Positions 1-6,749 of a stretch of 64,000 nucleotides of DNA are shown piece after piece. The stretch is from Propionibacteriaceae bacterium (GTDB lineage Bacteria; Actinomycetota; Actinomycetes; Propionibacteriales; Propionibacteriaceae): positions 248,001 through 312,000 of the forward strand of contig JAISJP010000007.1 of NCBI GenBank assembly GCA_031261455.1, read 5' to 3'. The position numbers and the translations under genes were made by a program. Within the stretch, counting starts at the first letter, position 1. The number at the start of each line of letters is the position of its first letter. The notes below the pieces were generated by a model. That model was not told where the DNA came from. It saw only the letters and a list, made by a program, of their open reading frames with translations, and did not search any database.

Positions 1-51
1 ATCCGCCTCCGTCCCCACCCCTACGAGTTCGACCTGTACTACTCGTTGTAG
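1..51 (+). CDS. glnA: Glutamine synthetase type I, C-terminal end (partial)
   Basis: Frame 1 reads into the window and ends at TAG after 16 codons. The visible end, RPHPYEFDLYYSL, matches the typical C-terminus of actinobacterial GlnA1 (RPHPYEF.LYYDV-like), the dodecameric enzyme that makes glutamine from glutamate, ammonia and ATP. The rest lies outside the window. The placement fits established synteny: in mycobacteria glnA1, glnE and glnA2 lie together, and glnE and glnA2 are both found here within 11 kb. GlnA1 activity is normally controlled by GlnE adenylylation of a tyrosine near the C-terminus, upstream of what can be seen. A strong hairpin terminator follows directly. The call rests on one short motif plus context. 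Confidence 0.75.
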   Translation: MRLRPHPYEFDLYYSL

Positions 52-79
52 CCGTGAGCTTGCCGTAGCGACACAGGAC

Positions 80-125
80 ACGCAGAAGGCCCCGGTCTCC
101 CTAGGGAGGTCGGGGCCTTCTGCGT
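80..125. terminator. Strong bidirectional hairpin terminator after glnA1
   Basis: The arms ACGCAGAAGGCCCCG (80-94) and CGGGGCCTTCTGCGT (111-125) are perfect complements, and the 16 bases between them can pair further. It lies between the end of glnA1 and the convergent DUF4429 gene ending at 147, so it can serve both strands. A short T-rich stretch follows on the plus strand. Confidence 0.85.
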
Positions 126-146
126 GTTGTCTTAAAGTGCGGTGGA

Positions 147-803
147 TTACAGGCGACTCAGCAGTTCAGCCTTCTTGGTCTCAAAGTCTTCGGTGGTCAC
201 GATTCCGGCGTCACGCAGTTCAGCCAAGCGACGGATGGCGTCAATTGGGTCAACGGCAGGCTCTTCAGGAGTTGGCTGGGTCGGTTGAGGAGCGCTCTGC
301 GCATACAATGCTGCGGAGTCGTTTTCCGTGGGGCGGACCCAACCGGAGCGCTTCGGCTTCTTGGCTACGTAGTCGATGACGGCTTCAGGCTCATCAGGAA
401 TCTCGATGAGTTCGGTGGGCACCTCAAGCGGGCTGGAAGCCACACCGGCGTCCTGTTCGACGCGCTCTTTGAACGTCTCAAACGCAGGCTCCTGGCGGAA
501 GTTGAACGTCAATGCGAACGGGTCCAGCGAGGCGGCAGCGATGTCGTCCTTACGTCCGTAAACACCAAACATCTTCTTCTGCATCTCGGCCAGGGGATCA
601 TCGACACGCAGGAATTGTATGAAGCCACCGCCGTGCCCACGGATGGCTTTGCGGAACCTGACCGCAGAGACCTGCGCGATGGGGAGCTCGCGATGTCCAG
701 ACATGCCGGTGAGCGTGTTCCAGATTCCGGAGCGCACGATCTTCAGATGCACCCCGTCGTAGTCGATCCAACCGCCGGTGCCCTCAATATGAACAGGTTC
801 CAT
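147..803 (-). CDS. DUF4429/SHOCT-type protein
   Basis: Protein of about 218 residues. The N-terminal two thirds (beginning MEPVHIEGTGGWIDYDG) looks like the DUF4429 fold, a PH-like domain of unknown role. The last about 32 residues (DAIRRLAELRDAGIVTTEDF...KKAELL) form a SHOCT short C-terminal helical domain, usually an oligomerisation or membrane-proximal module. A Pro/Gln-rich linker joins them. The open frame continues upstream to 857, but I chose the ATG at 803 because a TAGCAT box (811-816) lies exactly 7 nt before it, the leaderless pattern seen at many genes here. It is convergent with glnA1. Biochemical function is unknown; family recognition is moderately sure. Confidence 0.7.
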   Translation of the reverse strand: MEPVHIEGTGGWIDYDGVHLKIVRSGIWNTLTGMSGHRELPIAQVSAVRFRKAIRGHGGGFIQFLRVDDPLAEMQKKMFGVYGRKDDIAAASLDPFALTFNFRQEPAFETFKERVEQDAGVASSPLEVPTELIEIPDEPEAVIDYVAKKPKRSGWVRPTENDSAALYAQSAPQPTQPTPEEPAVDPIDAIRRLAELRDAGIVTTEDFETKKAELLSRL

Positions 804-1043
804 GATTACTATGCTACCGGTCCTTGGGGCCAGACCCACCGCCATCTCGGGTCTCACCCGGACAGCGAGCTCGTGCTCTCATCTTCACAGCGATCCGCTC
901 CTGCCAAGACGTCTCGCGTCACAAGTAAGCGATTCGACCTCGACGGTACTAAGAGACGGACCAGTGAGCCAGCAAGAGGTTGCACGCCACCATTGCGCAC
1001 GATGGTGCAGCACGTGAGGGCACGACTCGACTAGGCTGGTGGC

Positions 1044-3089
1044 GTGGACTTCAGAAACCTGTACGCGCAAGGATTCGCTCGAGTGGCTACTCGGGTGCTG
1101 CCGGTCGAGCTAGCAAACCCTGCGACCAACGCGGATGCCGTTGCCGCCGATGTGCGCGCGCTCAGCGAGCAGGGCGTGGCGCTGGCCGTCTACCCCGAAC
1201 TGAACCTGACCGGCTACTCCTGCGAGGACCTGTTTTTGCAACAGCCCTTGCTGGACGCTGCCGAAGCCGCCGTCCTGAACCTAGCAGACGCCACCAGCGA
1301 CCTGTTGTCGATCATCGTGGTGGGCGCGCCGCTGCGCCACCAGAATCGCATCTACAACTGCGCCGTGGTCATGCACCGTGGCGAGATTCTTGGCGCGGTG
1401 CCGAAGAGTTTCCTGCCGAACTATCGCGAGTTTTATGAGCGCCGCTGGTTTGCTCCCGGCGACGACATTGATGACCTGATCTCGTTGGGCGATCAGTTGG
1501 TGCCGTTCACGTCCCGACAACTGTTTACAGCCCGCGACGTGCCCGGACTCGTGATCCACGTGGAGATCTGTGAGGACATGTGGGTGCCGATTCCGCCGCA
1601 CGCCGAGGCCGCGCTGGCCGGAGCAACGGTGCTGGTCAACCTGTCGTCGTCCCCCATCACCATCGCCAAGGCGGAAGACCGCAAACTGCTGGCCCGCTCG
1701 GCCTCTGCCCGTTGCAATGCCGCCTACCTGTTTGCTGCTGCCGGACCGGGAGAGTCGTCCACCGACCTGTCTTGGGATGGGCAGACATTCGTCTACGAGT
1801 GCGGCGAACTGCTGGGCGAGTCTGACCGGTTCCCTACCGGTGCCAGCGGAGTGGTGGTTGACGTTGACCTGCGCCGACTGGTTAACGCGCGGCTGCGACA
1901 GTCCAGCTTTGACGACAACGCCCGGGCGTGGCGGGGCACTAGTTATCGCGAGTTCAGCCCCACCTTTGTTGAACTGGCGCCGCCGTCCGGTGACCTCGGA
2001 TTGTTGCGCACAGTTGACCGGTTCCCGTTTGTGCCGGACGACGCGGATCGGCTGGCGCTCGACTGCTACGAGGCATACAACATTCAGGTGTACGGACTTG
2101 TCAGGCGGCTATCTGCGATTGGCCCAACCACCAAGGCGGTGCTGGGCGTGTCGGGCGGCTTGGACTCCACCCACGCGCTGATCGTCACCGCCCGGGCCTT
2201 CGACCTGATGGGGCGCGATCGCCGCGATATTCTGGCATTCACCATGCCGGGGTTCGCCACCACGGAACACACCCGCTCGAACGCGCAAGCACTGTGCGAG
2301 GCGCTGGGTGTGAGCTTTGAGACCATCGACATTCGCTCCGCCGCGATGCAGATGTTTGCCGACATTGGTCACCCGTACGCTGCGGGCGATGAGGTCTACG
2401 ATGTCACTTTTGAGAACGTGCAGGCAGGCCTGCGCTACGACTACCTGTTCCGGCTGGCTAACCAGCGCGGCGGCATCGTGGTGGGCACCGGAGATTTGAG
2501 CGAGTTGGCGCTGGGTTGGTGTACCTACGGCGTGGGTGACCACATGAGCCACTACGGCGTCAATGCAGGCGTTCCCAAGACGCTGATCCAGCATGTGATT
2601 CGCTGGGTGGTAGCGTCCGGGCAGTTCAACCTCGAGGCAAATGCCGTGTTGACAAGCATTCTTGGCACCGAGATCACCCCCGAACTGATCCCAACTAGGC
2701 CCGGCGAGAAGCCGCAGAGCACCTCGGACTCCATTGGGCCATACGAACTGCATGACTTCACGCTGTACCACGTGCTGCGTCGGGGTGACTCCCCTGCTCG
2801 CATCGCCTGGCTGGCGGAACTCGCTTGGGCGGATGGTGGAGCTGGCGAGTGGCCGGAGGGGTACCCCAAGGGGGCGCGCCCAGCCTACGACTTGAGCGTC
2901 ATTCGCAGGTGGCTGATCGTGTTCTACAAGCGATTCTTCGCCAACCAGTTCAAACGTTCCGCGCTGCCCAACGGACCAAAGGTCACCTCCGGTGGAGCGT
3001 TGAGCCCGCGTGGGGATTGGCGGATGCCCGCAGACGTGTCCGCCAAACTCTGGCTCGACGAACTCGAACGTGATGTCCCTCAGTCATAG
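1044..3089 (+). CDS. nadE: Glutamine-dependent NAD+ synthetase
   Basis: 681 residues, the usual size of the two-domain enzyme that converts nicotinate adenine dinucleotide to NAD+ using ATP and glutamine. The N-terminal nitrilase-fold glutaminase carries the full triad: E52 (YPELNLTGYS), K121 (PKSFLPNYREFYE) and C176 (EICEDMW). The C-terminal ammonia-dependent synthetase has the ATP-pyrophosphatase loop SGGLDST at about residues 370-376. GTG start; a TAGGCT box at 1032-1037 stands 6 nt before it, so the message is probably leaderless. It stands alone, convergent with glnE. With pncB and pncA 11-13 kb away the window holds most of the nicotinamide/nicotinate salvage route. Very confident. Confidence 0.97.
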   Translation: MDFRNLYAQGFARVATRVLPVELANPATNADAVAADVRALSEQGVALAVYPELNLTGYSCEDLFLQQPLLDAAEAAVLNLADATSDLLSIIVVGAPLRHQNRIYNCAVVMHRGEILGAVPKSFLPNYREFYERRWFAPGDDIDDLISLGDQLVPFTSRQLFTARDVPGLVIHVEICEDMWVPIPPHAEAALAGATVLVNLSSSPITIAKAEDRKLLARSASARCNAAYLFAAAGPGESSTDLSWDGQTFVYECGELLGESDRFPTGASGVVVDVDLRRLVNARLRQSSFDDNARAWRGTSYREFSPTFVELAPPSGDLGLLRTVDRFPFVPDDADRLALDCYEAYNIQVYGLVRRLSAIGPTTKAVLGVSGGLDSTHALIVTARAFDLMGRDRRDILAFTMPGFATTEHTRSNAQALCEALGVSFETIDIRSAAMQMFADIGHPYAAGDEVYDVTFENVQAGLRYDYLFRLANQRGGIVVGTGDLSELALGWCTYGVGDHMSHYGVNAGVPKTLIQHVIRWVVASGQFNLEANAVLTSILGTEITPELIPTRPGEKPQSTSDSIGPYELHDFTLYHVLRRGDSPARIAWLAELAWADGGAGEWPEGYPKGARPAYDLSVIRRWLIVFYKRFFANQFKRSALPNGPKVTSGGALSPRGDWRMPADVSAKLWLDELERDVPQS

Positions 3090-3127
3090 GGGTGCGAGTC
3101 CACAGCGTGTGTGGTTACAGGGAGACT

Positions 3128-3143
3128 ATGACAGCGCTGTCAT
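3128..3143. promoter_or_regulatory. Perfect 16-bp palindrome, LacI-type operator-like (copy 1)
   Basis: ATGACAGCGCTGTCAT is a perfect palindrome with a central CG step, the style of LacI-family operators. It lies in the 116-bp gap between the convergent 3' ends of nadE and glnE, where no gene starts. A second copy sharing the 14-bp core is centred 66 bp away (3193-3210). The regulator is not in the window. It has no loop and no T-run, so it is a poor terminator. Confidence 0.55.
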
Positions 3144-3192
3144 TCCGGACGTCATTTAGCGCGTAGATGCTTGTGGCAAGCCCACACGAGCT

Positions 3193-3210
3193 TGTGACAG
3201 CGCTGTCACA
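3193..3210. promoter_or_regulatory. Perfect 18-bp palindrome, LacI-type operator-like (copy 2)
   Basis: TGTGACAGCGCTGTCACA, a perfect palindrome with the same TGACAGCGCTGTCA core as the copy at 3128-3143. It overlaps the last codons and stop of glnE (ending at 3206 on the minus strand). The spacing of copies, about six helical turns, would suit a DNA-looping repressor, but there is no obvious target gene. Confidence 0.55.
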
Positions 3211-6200
3211 GTCCCCAGAAGTACTTATCGACTACGTGCGACGCCAGACGGGCGGCGTGCTGCCAGTCGTCGAGCAGTTTGGCGGCCTCGTGGTGCGAGG
3301 TATAGCCGAGGAGCATCGCCACCGCAGCGAGGTCGTGCGCGTCCGAAGGCAGGGTGTCTGCCGAGCGGCCACGCGCCAGCGTGATGGCGTTACGGATGCG
3401 ACTGGCAAACTCCCACGCCCCACGCAGGTGAGCAGCAGAGATCTCATCCATCAAGTCCGCATTGATTAGTGCATCTAGGGCACCCATGGTGGAGGTGGTG
3501 CGTAGGCCATCCACGTCGTGGGCGTGGCGCAGTTGCAGCATCTGGATGCACCACTCCACGTCGCTCAGACCGCCGGGGCCGAGCTTGAGGTTGCGGCTAC
3601 GATCCTTGCCGCCGCGCTCGTTGTCGATGCGCACCTTGAGTTTGCGAATGTCGGTGACCTGCTCTTGGCTGAGCCCCGCCTCGGGCCAGCGGATAGGCGC
3701 AATGTTGCCAAGGAACTCAGCGACCAAGCACGCGTCGCCGGCACCGAACGACGCCCGTACCAGGGCTTGCGCTTCCCAGGTGAGCGACCAGCGAGAGTAG
3801 TAGTTGACGTAGCTGCTCAGGCTGCGCACCAAGGCCCCGTCGCGGCCCTCGGGACGCAGGTCAGGATCAACGTCCAGTAGCGGGTTTGGGGCAGCGATGC
3901 GCAACAGCTCGCTGGCTCGGGTGACGATGGTGCTCGCCTCAGCCAACTGCTCGTTGGTGGCGGCGTCTCCCACCACAAACATGCAGTCGGCGTCGGAACC
4001 ATAGCTCATTTCGGCACCGCCCCAACGTCCCATCGAGATGACGCCAATCGGGGTTGCGGCTTCTCGTGCAGAGGGGGGCTGCGCCTCGCGAGCGGCGGTG
4101 CGCTCAGCCGTGGCAAGCGCCAATGCCGCGTCGAATACTGCCCCGGCAAGCTCACTCAACGCCTGTCCGACGGCACTCACGTCTAGCGTGCCGAGCACCT
4201 CGCCCACCGAGATGCGGAACAGTTCGCGACGCCGCAGGGCGCGCACTGACTCTATTCCGGCGGTCGCAGAGCCTTGTCGCAGCGCCGCAGCGATGAAGGA
4301 CTGGCGCAGTTCTGCACTTGGCCTCGGTGTCAGGTCGGAGTTCTCGGACAGCAGTTCGACGGCAGCCGGGTCGCGGCGCAGCAGGTCGACGATGTAACGT
4401 GACGACGACAACACTCTGGCAAGACGTTGTGCCACCGTGCCTTCGTCGCGCAGGCCCCGCAGATACCAAGTGTTGTTGCCGAGTGCCTCGGAGAGGTTGC
4501 GGAAAGCTAGCAGCCCGGCATCGGGGTTGGGGCCTTCGGCAAGCCAGCCGAGCATCGCGGGCATGAGTTGACGCTGGATCTCGGCAGCGCGGCTAACTCC
4601 CCTAGTCAGCGCCTCGATGTGGCGAAGCGCGGCGGCCGCGTCGCCAAATCCGAGGGCACGCATCCGGGCCTCGGCAGCGTCGGAGGTGAGTCGCATTTCG
4701 TCAGACGGAATGCGCGAGACGGCCTCAAGCAGTGGCGAGAAGAACACCCGTTGCTGCGTGGTGCGCACCACCGTGGAAGTCTCGCGCCACGCGGTCCACA
4801 ACTTCTCGGGGCCGGAAGAGCGCAGGGCGCGGGCCAAGGAACGGCGCGCACTCGCGTCGGTAGCGGCCGGGAACAAATGCGTGCGATGCAGTTGGCTCAA
4901 CTGCACCCGGTGCTCCATCAAGCGGATGAAGCGATAGGCTTGCGCGAGCCGCTCACCGTCCTCACGACCGATGTAACCGTAGTCGCTGAGCGCCCGCAGC
5001 GCTGGCAGGGTGGCCCGCACACGCAGCCGCTCGTCACTGCGGCCATGGACTAGCTGCAAAATCTGAGCACTGAACTCGATGTCCCGCAGTCCACCTGTCC
5101 CCAATTTAAGTTCCCGATCGGCCTCACCTGCGGGGATCAACGAAACCACGCGTTGGCGCATCGCTCTGGATGCAGCCACGAAGCCGGGACGCTCCCCTGC
5201 CCGCCATACCAACGGGGTGATCAGGCCCAGGAACTCTTCGCCTAGAGCTAGGTCACCCGCCATGGGGCGCGCCTTCAGCATGGCCTGAAACTCCCAGTCG
5301 CTGGCCCATTTGTCATAGTAGATGCCCATGGAGTCCAGGGTGCGCACCAGCGGCCCAGCGTTGCCTTCGGGGCGCAGGGCGGCGTCTAGGGGCCAGATGG
5401 TACCGGTGGCGGTGTACTCCGAGCAGATGCGGGCAATGGCCGCAGCCAGCTTGGTGCCGATCAGGATCGCCTCATCGCGGGAGACTTTCTCGTCGGCGGG
5501 TTCGGCGACGTAGATCACGTCAACGTCTGAGATGTAGTTGAGTTCTTGCGCCCCACACTTGCCCATGGCGACGACAGCCAGACGGCACTTCCCTGCATCG
5601 TCCACCTGCGTCTGCGCTATCTGATAGGCGGCTTCAACAACGGCGTCGGCAAGGTGAGACAACGCTGCCGCCACCTCTTCAAGGCAGCCAAGCGGGTCCG
5701 GGCTGGTCAGATCGTGGGCAGCGATGCGCAGCAGTTCGCGTTTGTTAGCGACCCGCAGTGCGTTGACCGGCTCGGGTTCATTTGCACTTGCCAGCACCCG
5801 TTTGCGCAGGTCGTACACGTTCAGAAGCGGCACCCCGGGCACCGCGCGAGCTTCGGACGCTGCGGACGCCTCGGACAGCGCGTAGGCCTCGGACGCTACC
5901 CGGCGCTCAGGCACCGCGCGAGCTTTGGGTACATCATCGGCCAACTGCGCGAGGTCGTCGGGATGGACCACCAACCACTGTCCCAACGCACTCGACGCCC
6001 CACAGACTGCCACCAGCCGGGCACAGGCGGTCTCGTCCACAGCAAAATGGGCAAATAACTCCGGAGAACCCGCAGCTATCTCCCCCACAAAGCGGAGCGC
6101 CTGATCGGGATCGTTTGCTGCGGCAAACAGCGCTACTAGGTCTGTTGCAGCCGGTAGGAGAGGCTGGAGGCCCTCAAGCGCGCGAGCAGCAGCCTCGGCG

Positions 6201-6256
6201 TCGTCAAATCCGCGACGCGCCAACTCGGCCTCTAGAGTTCCCTGCCTTCTGCTCAC
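3206..6256 (-). CDS. glnE: Glutamine synthetase adenylyltransferase/deadenylase
   Basis: About 1016 residues, the expected length (mycobacterial GlnE is near 994). It adenylylates GlnA1 under nitrogen sufficiency and reverses this under starvation. Two nucleotidyltransferase domains are visible: an N-terminal one with ELNYISDVDVIYVAE and a C-terminal one with EMSYGSDADCMF, each supplying the GSD/ISD-x-D metal ligands, with helical linkers between. A low-complexity stretch rich in ASEA/ARAVP (roughly residues 105-145) looks like a local repeat expansion. The frame is open to 6496, but I chose the GTG at 6256: a TAGGCT box 7 nt upstream fits leaderless initiation and the upstream part is antisense to the neighbouring gene. 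An ATG at 6262 is the alternative. Confidence 0.95.
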   Translation of the reverse strand: MSRRQGTLEAELARRGFDDAEAAARALEGLQPLLPAATDLVALFAAANDPDQALRFVGEIAAGSPELFAHFAVDETACARLVAVCGASSALGQWLVVHPDDLAQLADDVPKARAVPERRVASEAYALSEASAASEARAVPGVPLLNVYDLRKRVLASANEPEPVNALRVANKRELLRIAAHDLTSPDPLGCLEEVAAALSHLADAVVEAAYQIAQTQVDDAGKCRLAVVAMGKCGAQELNYISDVDVIYVAEPADEKVSRDEAILIGTKLAAAIARICSEYTATGTIWPLDAALRPEGNAGPLVRTLDSMGIYYDKWASDWEFQAMLKARPMAGDLALGEEFLGLITPLVWRAGERPGFVAASRAMRQRVVSLIPAGEADRELKLGTGGLRDIEFSAQILQLVHGRSDERLRVRATLPALRALSDYGYIGREDGERLAQAYRFIRLMEHRVQLSQLHRTHLFPAATDASARRSLARALRSSGPEKLWTAWRETSTVVRTTQQRVFFSPLLEAVSRIPSDEMRLTSDAAEARMRALGFGDAAAALRHIEALTRGVSRAAEIQRQLMPAMLGWLAEGPNPDAGLLAFRNLSEALGNNTWYLRGLRDEGTVAQRLARVLSSSRYIVDLLRRDPAAVELLSENSDLTPRPSAELRQSFIAAALRQGSATAGIESVRALRRRELFRISVGEVLGTLDVSAVGQALSELAGAVFDAALALATAERTAAREAQPPSAREAATPIGVISMGRWGGAEMSYGSDADCMFVVGDAATNEQLAEASTIVTRASELLRIAAPNPLLDVDPDLRPEGRDGALVRSLSSYVNYYSRWSLTWEAQALVRASFGAGDACLVAEFLGNIAPIRWPEAGLSQEQVTDIRKLKVRIDNERGGKDRSRNLKLGPGGLSDVEWCIQMLQLRHAHDVDGLRTTSTMGALDALINADLMDEISAAHLRGAWEFASRIRNAITLARGRSADTLPSDAHDLAAVAMLLGYTSHHEAAKLLDDWQHAARLASHVVDKYFWGL

Positions 6257-6262
6257 AAGCAT

Positions 6263-6269
6263 TAGCCTA
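6263..6269. promoter_or_regulatory. Overlapping divergent -10 boxes for glnE and the sterol carrier gene
   Basis: TAGCCT (6263-6268, plus strand) and TAGGCT (complement of 6264-6269, minus strand) share five base pairs. Each is exactly 7 nt from its own GTG start (6276 plus, 6256 minus). Both genes would be leaderless, and polymerase could occupy only one direction at a time. Confidence 0.65.
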
Positions 6270-6275
6270 GTTGTT

Positions 6276-6671
6276 GTGAGCGACGATGAACCGATGCGCC
6301 GGGTCCGAGATGCGCTAATTGCCAACCTCACTCCCGAACGTGCGGATTTGGCATTCACGGTGCGCGCGCTGGCCGCACGGCTGCACGACCAGTACGCCGG
6401 ACGCACCATTGAGGTGCGCATCCCCCCGTTTTCTGCAGTGCAGTTGCGCAGCTTGGCCGGAGACGGCCCGCGGCACACCCGTGGCACCCCTCCCAACGTC
6501 GTCGAGATGAACCCCGAAACCTTCGTGCGTCTCAGCTTTGGCGTGTTGACTTGGGACGATGCCTTTGCCTCCCACGCGCTCAGCGTATCGGGCGCTCACG
6601 CTGCGGATGTTGCCACGATGCTTCTCGCGCAAGAAACGACTAGACCTTTACCTGCACGCGAACTCCAGTGA
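6276..6671 (+). CDS. Sterol carrier (SCP2-like) family protein
   Basis: 131 residues. The segment VEVRIPPF.AVQ (as IEVRIPPFSAVQLR) and the motif GPRHTRGTPPNVVE, here DGPRHTRGTPPNVVEMNPETF, are hallmarks of the short actinobacterial sterol-carrier-like family. Its ligand and role are not established; the fold is expected to bind a hydrophobic molecule in the cytosol. GTG start with TAGCCT 7 nt upstream, therefore probably leaderless and divergent from glnE by only 19 bp between start codons. The family call is good; the function is unknown. Confidence 0.75.
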   Translation: MSDDEPMRRVRDALIANLTPERADLAFTVRALAARLHDQYAGRTIEVRIPPFSAVQLRSLAGDGPRHTRGTPPNVVEMNPETFVRLSFGVLTWDDAFASHALSVSGAHAADVATMLLAQETTRPLPARELQ

Positions 6672-6749
6672 GCTGCGAACGTCAGCGGGTCGAGGAAACC
6701 GCAAGTGGGGGGGGCAATCCACCTGCTCGGTGCCCCTGCTCCTGAAACA

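Noticed and set aside
285..1034. Plus-strand open frame of 249 codons opposite the DUF4429/SHOCT gene
   Set aside because: The opposite frame has recognisable domains and a leaderless start; this frame has none.
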